Shown: positions 1-8,039 of the stretch, piece after piece
How positions within the stretch are numbered: position 1 is the stretch's first letter
How the letters are laid out: every line of letters begins with the position of its first letter
Source of the DNA: Paenibacillus andongensis
GTDB lineage: Bacteria; Bacillota; Bacilli; Paenibacillales; NBRC-103111
Assembly (NCBI RefSeq): GCF_025369935.1
Contig: NZ_CP104467.1
Span: 3,975,001-4,039,000, forward strand
Direction: 5' to 3'
Length of the DNA: 64,000 bases
Made by a program: the position numbers and the translations under genes
Notes under the pieces: generated by a model
The model's database searches: none
The model's input: only the letters and a program-made list of their open reading frames with translations
What the model was told of the DNA's origin: nothing

Positions 1-443
1 AAGCCAATGACTGCATTTTTCTTGGTGTAGGTCGCATATATTCCACTTCCTACCGCTTCTTTATGATCCGCATTCCCCCATGCTTTCTCCACATCTTCGA
101 AAAATTTTGTTTCTGCAGCAAACTCAATGCCAGCCACCTTACCTAACTTCGCTAGTTCAAGCATATCTTTAATTTGCTTAGAAACGGACGTTGTTTCTGA
201 TGATATTGGTATTACATTGATGTTGCCACTAGACGTTGATGCCGGCTTTGATGAAGTTGTTGGAGCTGAACTAGGTGCAGATGAAGGCGTTGATGAAGGT
301 TCTACTACTGAACTAGGTGTGTTACTAGCTATTGGAGCAGCAGCGCTCGCTGCCGGTTTTTCAGTTGATGTACATGCTGTGAACATAAGCATACTCGCAA
401 TTAACATTGGATATACCGATGCTTTTTTACTAACATTTTTCAT
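1..443 (-). CDS. YjgB-like (DUF4309) lipoprotein, 3' part outside window
   Basis: The minus strand is open from an ATG at 443 to the window edge (147 codons), preceded by AGGAGAGA. The N-terminus has a lysine-rich start, a hydrophobic segment and a lipobox-like MFTAC near residue 24, so it should be a membrane-anchored lipoprotein. A low-complexity Ser/Pro/Thr/Ala linker follows (about residues 27-75). Then comes a domain start with KDMLELAKLGK and EKAWGNAD, which resembles DUF4309 of Bacillus YjgB. The substrate or role of that family is not known to me. The C-terminal part of the domain lies outside the window. Confidence 0.75.
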   Translation of the reverse strand, partial: MKNVSKKASVYPMLIASMLMFTACTSTEKPAASAAAPIASNTPSSVVEPSSTPSSAPSSAPTTSSKPASTSSGNINVIPISSETTSVSKQIKDMLELAKLGKVAGIEFAAETKFFEDVEKAWGNADHKEAVGSGIYATYTKKNAVIG

Positions 444-597
444 AATATTCTTTCTCTCCTCTATGTTTGAGTGCTTACAATATTCAAACGATTAACTGAT
501 AAGTAATGTTGCAAAATCAAAACATGGGAAAACTTAACAAGTTCTACAGCTACAACACATAAACCCTATGATTTATCATAAAGTCTCGCATGCTAAT

Positions 598-646
598 CTG
601 CCCTTTAGTTCAACGAAGAAGCAGCCGATCATTCTGACCGGCTGCC
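598..646. repeat. Dispersed repeat with GCAGCCG...CGGCTGC hairpin
   Basis: Begins CTGCCCTTTAGTTCAACGAA and ends in a 7-bp stem GCAGCCG/CGGCTGC. A close relative lies at 24164-24210, and shorter relatives start CTGCCCGT at 1202, 30184, 31408 and 38990. It sits just downstream of the minus-strand gene at 668-1075 and may act as its transcription terminator. It looks like a member of a genome-wide repeat family. Confidence 0.5.
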
Positions 647-667
647 ACAGTGTTCGGAGCTATTAAC

Positions 668-1075
668 CTAAAATCTTTCCTTCGGTTTTTCCCCAATTAA
701 GCCCAACAAAAACATTTGTGAAAAGGCGTACCCTTTGTACGTTTTCGATATACATGAAGGAATTGTCAGATCAAGGTCCAAGTAAGTGGTTAGTATCCGC
801 TGTGTGAATTCTTTTTGATTCGTTAAGGAATATTCCTGCAATTGTTTTGCAAACTCCTTGTTTACGTTTTCTCTCCCCCCAAGCGCTTCTTGCAATTGGT
901 ACCCTGCCATATAAAGTTCAGCAGCTATTTCTTCATCATCTCGCTGATGTTCAGCTATATAGGTCGAAATCCAGTCACGCACTAATGACGAGGTGTCTTT
1001 ATTATTTTCCTTAGCGATCTGTTGGAAACTCTCTTTTATGTCTTTTGATATACGTATTTGTAAATTCGTATCCAT
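668..1075 (-). CDS. Ribbon-helix-helix N-terminal domain protein, unknown function
   Basis: A 135-residue protein with a strong AAGGAGG site 10 nt before the ATG. The first 45 residues (LQIRISKDIKESFQQIAKEN, then a serine-led second helix) fit a CopG/Arc-type ribbon-helix-helix DNA-binding domain. The rest is charged and helical, ending in a hydrophobic SQMFLLGLIGEKP segment I do not recognise. No toxin gene is adjacent, so an antitoxin role is not supported. It is monocistronic. Confidence 0.65.
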   Translation of the reverse strand: MDTNLQIRISKDIKESFQQIAKENNKDTSSLVRDWISTYIAEHQRDDEEIAAELYMAGYQLQEALGGRENVNKEFAKQLQEYSLTNQKEFTQRILTTYLDLDLTIPSCISKTYKGYAFSQMFLLGLIGEKPKERF

Positions 1076-1201
1076 CTAGTTGATTCCTCCTTAATTTGAA
1101 TAAGCTAATTTTAATTCATTTGTAATTACCATGTCAATACATTGTAATTACGTAAATCAAGGTACCATTCACTGCATCATATGATTAGTTACTTCACATT
1201 A

Positions 1202-1224
1202 CTGCCCGTCCCTCAGTTCAACGA
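1202..1224. repeat. CTGCCCGTCCCTC dispersed repeat copy
   Basis: CTGCCCGTCCCTCAGTTCAA, shared almost unchanged with 30184-30200 and 38990-39007. It is intergenic, between the ribbon-helix-helix gene and the CBO0543 gene. Confidence 0.5.
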
Positions 1225-1307
1225 AATGAGAAAGTCCCTGATTCATTTATTATCGAGTTTAGAATCAAGCAAAATGTAAAGAATGAAAGTAATAACGAAA
1301 ATTTACA

Positions 1308-1324
1308 CCGAGGTGCAGCCTCGG
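1308..1324. other. Small inverted repeat before CBO0543 gene
   Basis: CCGAGG-tgcag-CCTCGG, a perfect 6-bp stem 17 nt upstream of the start codon. There is no U-run, so it is not an obvious terminator. It could be a protein-binding site or an mRNA leader hairpin. Confidence 0.35.
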
Positions 1325-1341
1325 TATGAGGTCATGTGTAC

Positions 1342-1830
1342 ATGAATCTTTCACTAGCTGTAATTCTTTTGGTTCTTGCTTTGCGTTACGCAAAGTGGTC
1401 CAAGTGGCAAGAGTTTTACCCCACGATTCTCTATATGGTGATGCTCAACCTTCTTTACAGCTTTATCGTAAAAACTAACCCCCTTTGGTTGTATAAGTCC
1501 TCGCTCATACCCAAAGGGCTACTGGACATCATTATTATCTTTATCGTAGAAACTTCCATGATCATTTTGTTTTTATCCTACCACCCTATTCAATGGAAGC
1601 GCATATCTCTGTACTGGGCATCTTGGATAATTGTCTTTTCTGCCATCGAGTACATTTTTTTCCTGGCCGACCGCATGGATTATTTTAGGGGATGGAACAT
1701 GGGGTGGAGTGTGATTTTCTACATCATCATGTTTCCAATGCTTTTTCTCCATTACAAAAAACCGATTGTAGCTCTGTTGCTTTCGATACCTTTTACACTA
1801 GGATTCATGTGGATCTTTGATTATTTTTAA
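1342..1830 (+). CDS. CBO0543-family integral membrane protein
   Basis: A 162-residue protein made almost entirely of hydrophobic helices (about five), with conserved-looking WQEFYPT, NPLWLY and NMGWSVIFYI segments. It matches the CBO0543 family of small Bacillales/Clostridia membrane proteins, whose function is unknown. An in-frame GTG lies 6 nt upstream, but the GAGGT motif is well spaced (9 nt) only for the ATG at 1342, so that start is preferred. A strong terminator follows. Confidence 0.8.
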   Translation: MNLSLAVILLVLALRYAKWSKWQEFYPTILYMVMLNLLYSFIVKTNPLWLYKSSLIPKGLLDIIIIFIVETSMIILFLSYHPIQWKRISLYWASWIIVFSAIEYIFFLADRMDYFRGWNMGWSVIFYIIMFPMLFLHYKKPIVALLLSIPFTLGFMWIFDYF

Positions 1831-1876
1831 TCAACCGCAATCACACCTCGCAAAGCCACTTCTTAAAAACCAGAAC

Positions 1877-1914
1877 AAAAAGAGGCTCCCATTTGAATTG
1901 GAGCCTCTTTTGTT
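1877..1914. terminator. Bidirectional rho-independent terminator
   Basis: A perfect 12-bp stem AAAAGAGGCTCC/GGAGCCTCTTTT with U-rich flank on both strands, ending the CBO0543 transcript and any transcript from the right. Confidence 0.85.
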
Positions 1915-1927
1915 ATGTTAAGCTATC

Positions 1928-2158
1928 CTAAATTCCCCTTAATGAAAACGGCACTTTCTCGTCCGGACGGCTGTCCTTTATCCAAATTGTTCCTTCATCC
2001 TTTTCCATAACTGCTTCTGCTTGTTTCAAGTCATCTTCCCAGATAACATAACCATTCAAGATACTTTCACAAACTCTAGCACTTCATTTTTTGGAATAAA
2101 GTCTTCTATAAAGATAATCAGCCATCTTGACCAATATTTTAACTTGTAAATTCGATCT
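1928..2158 (-). pseudogene. Frameshifted gene remnant
   Basis: Two overlapping minus-strand reading frames join around 2062-2075. The upstream frame reads RIYKLKYWSRWLIIFIEDF...NEVLEFVK and then hits a stop. The downstream frame continues SILNGYVIWEDDLK...WIKDSRPDEKVPFSLRGI and ends at a TAG at 1928. The pieces look like one protein split by a single-base change, with the 5' end missing (stop at about 2158). I do not recognise the family. Confidence 0.5.
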
Positions 2159-2267
2159 TAGTAAAAGGCTTTGTAAAAAAAGTAAAACAACATGGTTTTG
2201 CACAGATATCCCGTTGACCGACGCAAATGCCAATCCCATTCCGAGTAAAGGTGATTATTAGGCCCTG

Positions 2268-2723
2268 TTAGAGCCTCGCGAACGTGATGTAATCGACTTG
2301 GACCGGCTCTGCCGATTCGATCCGAAGTGCCCGGTTGATCTGTCCCCGGTGATATTGCCCATGTAAGACGACCTGCAACAGGATGTCCCGGACGGACGTT
2401 CGGAATGGAACCCCGCTCTGGTTCGCATAGTCGATCATCTCGTCCAATTCGGATTCCTCGAGACCTTCGATATAGACGCGATATTGCTCGGCGTTTTCTT
2501 CGAACATCGTCCGGATCGCCGTCAGGTCTTCCGCTTCCTCCCACAACGAATATTGCGCGCTGCCCTTGCCCTGCAATCGGGACAGCCAGACTTGTTCCGC
2601 AACCGCTACGTGCCGAACCAGCTTTAGAAGGTCCTTGTTCTTCGTCTCACTCTCCTCGAGCGTGTCCAAGATGCGTCCGTCCGCCCAGTAAAGGTGGTCC
2701 ATCATGCACTTGATCGTCTTCAT
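2268..2723 (-). CDS. DinB-family protein
   Basis: A 151-residue four-helix protein of the DinB/YfiT-like superfamily. It starts MDHLYWADGRILDTLEES, has a central VRHVAVAEQVWLSRL helix, and a C-terminal HGQYHRGQINRALR motif. The histidines in helices 2 and 4 are the expected metal ligands. Family members include thiol transferases and stress-induced proteins of unknown reaction, so the substrate cannot be named. The coding region is clearly more GC-rich than its neighbours, suggesting recent acquisition. Confidence 0.85.
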   Translation of the reverse strand: MKTIKCMMDHLYWADGRILDTLEESETKNKDLLKLVRHVAVAEQVWLSRLQGKGSAQYSLWEEAEDLTAIRTMFEENAEQYRVYIEGLEESELDEMIDYANQSGVPFRTSVRDILLQVVLHGQYHRGQINRALRIESAEPVQVDYITFARL

Positions 2724-2774
2724 TTCGGTTTCCCCCTCTTCGTCTCATCGATTACTTGAACCTACTGTACACCG

Positions 2775-2876
2775 TTAGTTCAATCCATGGTCTTCATCAA
2801 TTATCCATGAAAACTCTTTAACAATAGCTTTAGCGATGTCCGATATTACTAATTCTAAGGTGTCATCAAGGTTCAT
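2775..2876 (-). pseudogene. 33-codon fragment, possible truncated gene
   Basis: A short frame beginning MNLDDTLELVISDIAKAIV and ending WIIDEDHGLN before a TAA. It reads like the N-terminus of a larger protein cut short, and the only Shine-Dalgarno-like element (AGGAG) is rather far from the ATG. Low confidence that it is translated. Confidence 0.25.
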
Positions 2877-2954
2877 TTATTTATTCAAAAACAGCTCCTG
2901 TAAGTCAGCGTGTATACGGCTGCAGCTTTGTTTTGGTTTCGCTATCGTGTCCCG

Positions 2955-3284
2955 TTATCTTAATAAGAATGGTTCAAAAATCACTTTCCCTATGTGACCA
3001 CTTTGTTGAGCTTCATTAATTGCTTTCTCATATTCCCGTAGGCTAAAACGCGTTCTTGGTGCTTGAATAGTCAATTTTCCACTTTTCACTAATTCAAAAA
3101 CAATACCAAAAGTTTTATGCCACTGAGTATTGGAAATATCCTCAACCCATCTTTTAAGCCAAAATGGTTTCACCCTGATATTAGGATGTTGTTGATGTAT
3201 CTGAGCCCTATTCATTTGAACTCCTGACATAAGACCAATATTTAAGACTGTGCCACCGGAGTCGGAAATGGAAGTAATTAACAT
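2955..3284 (-). pseudogene. C-terminal fragment of a zinc-type alcohol dehydrogenase/quinone oxidoreductase
   Basis: The 109-codon frame matches the last third of medium-chain dehydrogenase/reductase proteins. GGTVLNIGLMSG is the strand-turn after the nucleotide-binding fold; PFWLKRWVED and the end GHIGKVIFEP are typical of quinone oxidoreductases. The catalytic domain and most of the Rossmann fold are missing, so the fragment cannot be active. The sequence switches near 3265 to an unrelated plus-strand coding remnant, marking a deletion or rearrangement junction. Confidence 0.6.
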
Positions 3285-3564
3285 TAATAACCTTCCTAAT
3301 GCAAACTCTGCGGATTATACGTTCAAAGGTCTATATCGATCTATAGGACCCAACACATCGGCGATTACTATTAATAGCTTAAATCCACCTAATGTGATGC
3401 GGTTAATCGATACAACTCTTATTAGTGGAGCAGGACCTTCGATTTCATCGACAGTTGCAGTATTAATAAAGAACTATGGTATTCTTACGGCTACTTTTTC
3501 ACCGGACGCTTCGGTTACATTCTTATTCCCTGCTTCTGTTAATATTGATCCAGCAGTTAATTAG
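3265..3564 (+). pseudogene. 3' remnant of an unidentified coding region
   Basis: About 100 codons read VININNLPNANSADYTFKG and onward to VNIDPAVN, rich in Ser, Thr, Asn, Ile and Pro, like an extracellular or spore-surface beta-rich protein. No start codon with a ribosome site belongs to it; the frame runs backwards into sequence antisense to the dehydrogenase fragment. It ends just before a terminator, so it is probably the 3' end of a gene whose 5' part was deleted. Confidence 0.4.
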
Positions 3565-3574
3565 TGTTATACGA

Positions 3575-3608
3575 GAAAAACCGTCGTTGATGTCCGGCGG
3601 ATTTTTTG
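3575..3608 (+). terminator. Rho-independent terminator after the 3265-3564 remnant
   Basis: Stem CCGTCG/CGGCGG with one G-U pair, preceded by AAAAA and followed by ATTTTTT. Confidence 0.6.
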
Positions 3609-3685
3609 CTTACAAGATTATCACTGATTTGAACACCGAATCTAACAAGGATTCAACGCTGGAGCCCAAATATCCGCGTTCTTTT

Positions 3686-4255
3686 TTAAGTTAAAGCGGA
3701 TAATAATCCATCGGCAATCATGTCAAACCTACTTGTATCCCGAAAACTTCTTGCAAGTAATTGCGCGCCTTGAAGCGAAGCAAGGAATTGATGGGCTTGC
3801 ACATTCGCGGCACCTTCAAAGTTTAGATGCCCTTCACGCCGCCCCTGATCCATCACTCGTTCTAGCCATTCTAAATTAGCGGTGAAAAGCTGAGCTAGCC
3901 CTTCTCGTGTCTTACCTGATAAGGTAGCCAAGTCAGTAGAAATCATGACGCCTAGACAAGTACAATAATTTTGAACAGGACCACTGTAAAGTAAAGTGAA
4001 TTTACGCAGCTTTTCCAAATTGTTCTGTGTCTCGGTATCGATTTGAGTAACTGCAGAAATAAAATTTCTGTGATACCGCGAAATCAGCGCTTCTCCTAAA
4101 TCCTCCTTGTTTGGGAAATGGTAATGAATACTGGCAGTGCGTATCCCTACTTTTTCTGCAATGTGTGCATAGCTAAACCCGTTAAACCCGACATCTTGAA
4201 CAATCAACTGAGCAGTATCCAAAATAGCCTCTGCTGTATTTTTAGTTTTAGTCAT
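3686..4255 (-). CDS. TetR/AcrR-family repressor, paralogue 1
   Basis: A 189-residue regulator. The N-terminal helix-turn-helix (FSYAHIAEKVGIRTASIHYHF) is typical TetR, followed by a ligand-binding domain with YCTCLGVM. It is closely similar along its length to the regulator at 23250-23819, so the two are paralogues. A palindrome (4265-4282) overlaps the AAAGGT ribosome site just upstream and occurs before the paralogue and before redox genes in both clusters, implying autorepression and a shared regulon. The likely inducer is a reactive or toxic small molecule, judged from the target genes (inference). Confidence 0.88.
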   Translation of the reverse strand: MTKTKNTAEAILDTAQLIVQDVGFNGFSYAHIAEKVGIRTASIHYHFPNKEDLGEALISRYHRNFISAVTQIDTETQNNLEKLRKFTLLYSGPVQNYCTCLGVMISTDLATLSGKTREGLAQLFTANLEWLERVMDQGRREGHLNFEGAANVQAHQFLASLQGAQLLARSFRDTSRFDMIADGLLSALT

Positions 4256-4264
4256 GCCAATATT

Positions 4265-4282
4265 CTACCTTTTAGAAGATAG
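4265..4282. promoter_or_regulatory. Putative TetR operator (copy 1)
   Basis: CTACCTTTTAGAAGATAG, an imperfect 18-bp palindrome overlapping the ribosome site of the tetR gene at 4255. Same motif at 12985, 23201 and 23828. Confidence 0.7.
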
Positions 4283-4363
4283 CGTGTCAAAAGCGGAATA
4301 AGGTGACATTGGTAACTTTCTCCGGTTCGCTCATCTCGCTTAAGAGGAATCGCGAGCGCAAGT

Positions 4364-5539
4364 CTAGCCTTCTGTTAGTTTGAGCTGCTTCCGGTCGGTT
4401 CGGCCTATTCCCAGAGGCAAGCTAAGCGCCCCCAAGAAGACGATGAAAGCCGCTCCGATTAAAGCGGTGAGGTAACTGCCATTTTCCGATATCAGAAGAC
4501 CTGCAATAAGCGGTCCGATTATTTGCCCCAAGCCAAAAAAGGTGGTCAGCAAACCTATAATCTTTCGGTTGTTTTGAGGGTATAAATCCTTGGCAAAAGC
4601 GACGGACAGCGTCGTTATCCCCATAAAGGTTACGCCGAACATAAGAGCACCTACTATTATGGCGGTTGAAGAAGGAATAAGAACCGGAATTGCAATACCT
4701 ATGGATTGCAGCAGCATAGCAACGGTCAATGTCCACTTTTTTCCCCATCGAGAAGCAAGCATCGACCAACCGACGCACGAAGGCGCCGCGGCAATACCAA
4801 CCAGCATCCAACTGAGTGACGCAATATTGGGGATGCTCGAAACCGACTTGGCGAAAGCTACAAGATAGGTCCCAGTTACAATGTAGCCCAGACCTTCCAA
4901 GCCATAGGCAATCATTAAACATATCAAGACCCGCCGAACGGCCGAAGGGTGATGGTCGTGGTCATGAGATGAGCTTAACGTCTTCGTACCAGTATGCCTG
5001 TCCCACAACGAGTACCAGGATGCTAGTCCTAAGATCAGACTGATAAGGCCCAGTCCCTTCCATACTTCACTCCAATCGCCGTTTCGGGCAAGCAGCGGAA
5101 CTGAAAGTCCAGTCAGCAGAATGCCCGCTCCCACGCCTCCGTAGAATATTCCGGCTTGGAGAGCCGATAAACGATCCAGTACAATGCTGGATGCGATGAC
5201 AAACACGATTGCGCTGGCAAGGCCCGACAAAAACCGGAGTACGAGCCAGGCTTCTAGGCTGTGGAACACACCCATTTCCCATGTGGTAGCAATACATACG
5301 ATTAACCCGGCGAACAGCAGCATGGATCGGCTTTTAACCTGGACCAACGTCAGGACAAACGCACCAATCAAATACCCCAAATAATTGCTTGAAGCCAGAT
5401 AACCCGCACCTGCGGCGGAGAACAGGTGGTGATCCATCATCATCGGGAGGATGGGTGTAAAGGCGAACCTTCCGATTCCCATAGCTACCATCAATGCGGC
5501 TATGCCTCCGAGCAAAACGATCAACGTCCTTCTCTCCAT
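4364..5539 (-). CDS. YbfB/YjiJ-family MFS transporter
   Basis: A 391-residue protein with about 12 membrane helices. The opening GIGRFAFTPILPMMM is characteristic of the YbfB/YjiJ branch of the major facilitator superfamily, and a His-rich loop (HDHDHH) lies between the two six-helix halves. Probably an exporter of a small organic compound; substrate unknown. It is divergent from a LysR gene (134-bp gap), the usual arrangement for a LysR-controlled transporter, and tetR lies downstream in the same direction, 108 bp away. Confidence 0.85.
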   Translation of the reverse strand: MERRTLIVLLGGIAALMVAMGIGRFAFTPILPMMMDHHLFSAAGAGYLASSNYLGYLIGAFVLTLVQVKSRSMLLFAGLIVCIATTWEMGVFHSLEAWLVLRFLSGLASAIVFVIASSIVLDRLSALQAGIFYGGVGAGILLTGLSVPLLARNGDWSEVWKGLGLISLILGLASWYSLWDRHTGTKTLSSSHDHDHHPSAVRRVLICLMIAYGLEGLGYIVTGTYLVAFAKSVSSIPNIASLSWMLVGIAAAPSCVGWSMLASRWGKKWTLTVAMLLQSIGIAIPVLIPSSTAIIVGALMFGVTFMGITTLSVAFAKDLYPQNNRKIIGLLTTFFGLGQIIGPLIAGLLISENGSYLTALIGAAFIVFLGALSLPLGIGRTDRKQLKLTEG

Positions 5540-5572
5540 TCACTTTCCCTCCTGTCTTTACCTACGACTATT

Positions 5573-5660
5573 CATTCATCATACAATGATTCCTGTTATC
5601 ATGTATAATACAGAATAGTGATATTAAATATCTTAATTTCAGATATCTGAACCTAAATAT
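5573..5660. promoter_or_regulatory. LysR-MFS intergenic control region, copy 1 of 3
   Basis: The block begins CATTCATCATACAATGATT, contains TATAATACAGAAT and a GATATTAAATATC dyad, and ends TTTCAGATATCTGAAC. It holds the divergent promoters of the MFS and LysR genes. Near-identical blocks stand at 13040-13128 and 23883-23962 without the LysR or MFS genes. Confidence 0.65.
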
Positions 5661-5673
5661 ATAGGAGGTCTAT

Positions 5674-6543
5674 ATGGATATTCAGTTGCTCAAAGTGTTT
5701 TTTACCACGGCGCACGAAGGCAGCATTTCTAAAGCGGCTCATAAATTAAACTTTGCCCAATCCAACGTCACCCATAAGATTCAACAGCTGGAGACCGATT
5801 TGCAGACTCAGCTTTTTTACCGCCACAATCGGGGTATTACGCTTACCCCTTCCGGTCAAATCCTTGTTTCTTACGCGGAGAAAATATTGCATGTCATACA
5901 GGAAGCCAGATTGGCCGTCGGAGACTCCTCCGTTCCCGCAGGCCCGCTTCATATCGGGTCTCTGGAAACAACCGCCGCCGTTCGACTGCCTACGCTGCTT
6001 ACCAAGTATCATACCGAATATCCGGCGGTCGACTTCTCTTTAATTACCGGTACTTCCGAGCAGCACATTCATGCCGTTCTTCATTATGAGCTGAACGGAG
6101 CATTCGTGGCCGGTCCCGTGGAGCATCCCGATTTGGTTCAAGAAAACGTCATTGATGAGGAACTGGTACTTGTCACCTCGGTCACCCATCCGCCTGTTAA
6201 TTCCATCCATGATGTGCAGCTGTCTACGCTTCTCGTATTCCACAACGGCTGTTCCTACCGGGCAAAATTAAATCAGCTGCTCCAAGATGAAGGCATATTG
6301 CCTGTTAAGCTGATGGAATTCGGATCAATTGAAACGATTATAGGTTGTGTAGGCGCTGGCCTCGGCATTGCTCTTCTGCCACGTTCCATCATAACCGATT
6401 CGGAAAAGCAAGGCCGAATCCGCTGCCATGAGATCCCCGGCAAACATGCCATCGTCACAACCGTGTTCATCAGGCGCAAAGACGCTTTAATCACGCCCGC
6501 TTTGTCAGCCTTCTTATTGGAGATACGAGCCCATTTTAGCTAA
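5674..6543 (+). CDS. LysR-family transcriptional regulator
   Basis: A 289-residue LysR regulator. Winged helix-turn-helix at residues 1-60 (MDIQLLKVFFTTAHEGSIS ... FAQSNVTHKIQQLE), then the two-lobed effector domain (from about 90) with typical GSIETIIGCVGAGLGIALLP. AGGAGG lies 6 nt before the ATG. It is divergent from the MFS gene and probably activates it through the dyads in the shared gap. The ligand is unknown. A strong hairpin terminator follows the stop. Confidence 0.92.
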   Translation: MDIQLLKVFFTTAHEGSISKAAHKLNFAQSNVTHKIQQLETDLQTQLFYRHNRGITLTPSGQILVSYAEKILHVIQEARLAVGDSSVPAGPLHIGSLETTAAVRLPTLLTKYHTEYPAVDFSLITGTSEQHIHAVLHYELNGAFVAGPVEHPDLVQENVIDEELVLVTSVTHPPVNSIHDVQLSTLLVFHNGCSYRAKLNQLLQDEGILPVKLMEFGSIETIIGCVGAGLGIALLPRSIITDSEKQGRIRCHEIPGKHAIVTTVFIRRKDALITPALSAFLLEIRAHFS

Positions 6544-6552
6544 AAAAGGATA

Positions 6553-6597
6553 AGAGCAGACCCAGTGCCGTGTTGGCACTGGGTCTGCTCTTTTATT
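6553..6597 (+). terminator. Rho-independent terminator of lysR
   Basis: A 17-bp stem with core CCCAGTGCC-gtgtt-GGCACTGGG followed by TTTTATTT. The same core recurs at 11801-11827. Confidence 0.9.
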
Positions 6598-6645
6598 TCC
6601 TATCCATGAGAGGGTACTTTAACCATTCCCGGATTACTTGCCACC

Positions 6646-6675
6646 TGTATACAAGATGTTAAGAAGGGAATACTT
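6646..6675 (+). promoter_or_regulatory. Candidate sigma-G promoter of gerB-like gene
   Basis: TGTATA-N17-AATACTT resembles the forespore sigma-G consensus (TGAATA, 17-18 nt, CATACTA) and lies about 30 bp before the start of a germination gene. Forespore expression is normal for ger genes. Confidence 0.5.
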
Positions 6676-6704
6676 GGAGAGAATCTGCTCTGAGGAGAAC
6701 GCGA

Positions 6705-7805
6705 ATGGAGTCCACTGAAAAAATATCGGGAACTCAATTATGTTTGTTAATTTTTTCTTTTATAGCTCCCATCGTCATTCTTATCATACCAGGCGTGGAG
6801 TCGAAGTTCTCCAAGCAAGATACATGGATAACGATTTTTCCTGCTGCCTTGATCGGGTCATTAACGATGTGGACGATGATCATATTGTCGAATCGCTACC
6901 CGGGTCAGACGATTATACAGTACAGCTCTCAAATCATAGGGAAATGGCCTGCAAAATGCTTAGGATGTTATTTAATTTATTACTGGATTAATTTTGATTT
7001 CGTCGTTCTTAATCAACACATACAGTTTATAAATACCGTTCTGCTCCTAAGAACTCCTGCTATCGTTGTCAGTCTAACGTTGGCACTCTTATGTGGAATA
7101 GCAGCCTATATGGGTATCGGATCTATCGCAAGAAGTAATGAGTACATTTCCATCCTCATCATTGTTTTATTGGTTCCACTATTGATTCTCATGCTCGCGG
7201 AATCTGATTCGGAGCGGATCCTTCCTGTGATGAGCCAAGGAATGACTCCTATCCTTAAGGCGTCCGTATACCCAACCGCTTACTTAAGCCAATTTTTTAT
7301 TTTGGGGTGGCTTCTTCCTTATTTGAATCAACCGAAGAAAGCAATCAAAGTTTCGTTCATCGCATTGTTTCTTATCGCTAGTCTTCTCTGCATTACGGTT
7401 ATACCTCTGATTATGATCTTTGGGCCGTTAGCGGAAAAATTGACTTTTCCAGTATTAGAAGTAGTTCGGTATATAGGTATAACAGGGAGCTTTGAACGAT
7501 TGGAAGCTATAGCGGTGGCTATATGGGTCATGGGTTGCTTTGTAAAAGATGCTCTCGTCTGCTTTATTATATGTCTAAGTATATGCCATCTCTTTAACAT
7601 TACAAATTACAGGAACATTGTATTCCCTATAGCGATTTTAGGAGCGATAGGATCTGTTTCGGTTTTTAAATATTATTCCACTGATTTGAATACTTATCTT
7701 AGATATTCTTTTCCAAGCTACGCATTTTTTACACAATTTATTTTACCCCTTACACTTCTATGCATTGATACGATAAAGAGGCGCTGGAATAAGTCTGAGG
7801 TTTAG
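6705..7805 (+). CDS. GerB-type spore germination permease subunit
   Basis: A 366-residue protein with about ten membrane helices, of the GerAB/GerKB (endospore germination permease, APC-superfamily fold) family. GTQLCLLIFSFIAPIV, the NEYISILIIVLLVPLLIL region and the cytoplasmic tail are typical. In the spore inner membrane the B subunit is thought to bind the germinant. It stands alone on the plus strand and converges on gerD/gerC/gerA, instead of lying between A and C in one operon. GAGGAG precedes the ATG. Confidence 0.88.
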   Translation: MESTEKISGTQLCLLIFSFIAPIVILIIPGVESKFSKQDTWITIFPAALIGSLTMWTMIILSNRYPGQTIIQYSSQIIGKWPAKCLGCYLIYYWINFDFVVLNQHIQFINTVLLLRTPAIVVSLTLALLCGIAAYMGIGSIARSNEYISILIIVLLVPLLILMLAESDSERILPVMSQGMTPILKASVYPTAYLSQFFILGWLLPYLNQPKKAIKVSFIALFLIASLLCITVIPLIMIFGPLAEKLTFPVLEVVRYIGITGSFERLEAIAVAIWVMGCFVKDALVCFIICLSICHLFNITNYRNIVFPIAILGAIGSVSVFKYYSTDLNTYLRYSFPSYAFFTQFILPLTLLCIDTIKRRWNKSEV

Positions 7806-7811
7806 ATTTCA

Positions 7812-8039
7812 TTATTTTAAAATGATTTTTCCGATGGGCTCAAAAATGAATCTCACAGGAATGGTTATACTTGGTATTTGAACATGGGCAATTAATAAAG
7901 AGCCCAGAATCATACATATACCCATCAAACAACTATACACAACAGCTTCTTTAGGCTGTTTTTTCTTTAGAAACATCTGAACTTTATAGTAAGACCAACC
8001 CAACGTGAAAATAACAAAAATTGATATTTGCAGGATCAT
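7812..8039 (-). CDS. Small two-helix membrane protein of the germinant receptor (D-subunit-like)
   Basis: A 75-residue protein with two hydrophobic helices (about residues 3-18 and 34-52) separated by a KKKQPKEA loop. It overlaps the end of gerC by one base and lies last in the gerA-gerC operon. Small proteins of this size and topology accompany some Bacillus germinant receptors as D subunits that modulate receptor activity. Assignment rests on size, topology and context. Confidence 0.65.
   Translation of the reverse strand: MILQISIFVIFTLGWSYYKVQMFLKKKQPKEAVVYSCLMGICMILGSLLIAHVQIPSITIPVRFIFEPIGKIILK

Noticed and set aside
127-495. Plus-strand open frame of 122 codons
   Set aside because: Antisense to the lipoprotein gene on the minus strand, whose signal peptide, lipobox and ribosome site are clear.
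2158-2713. Two further long open frames across the DinB gene
   Set aside because: They are by-products of the GC-rich DinB coding sequence; no ribosome sites and no recognisable protein.
3476-3694. 72-codon plus-strand frame
   Set aside because: Runs through a terminator, overlaps a coding remnant in another frame and has no ribosome site.
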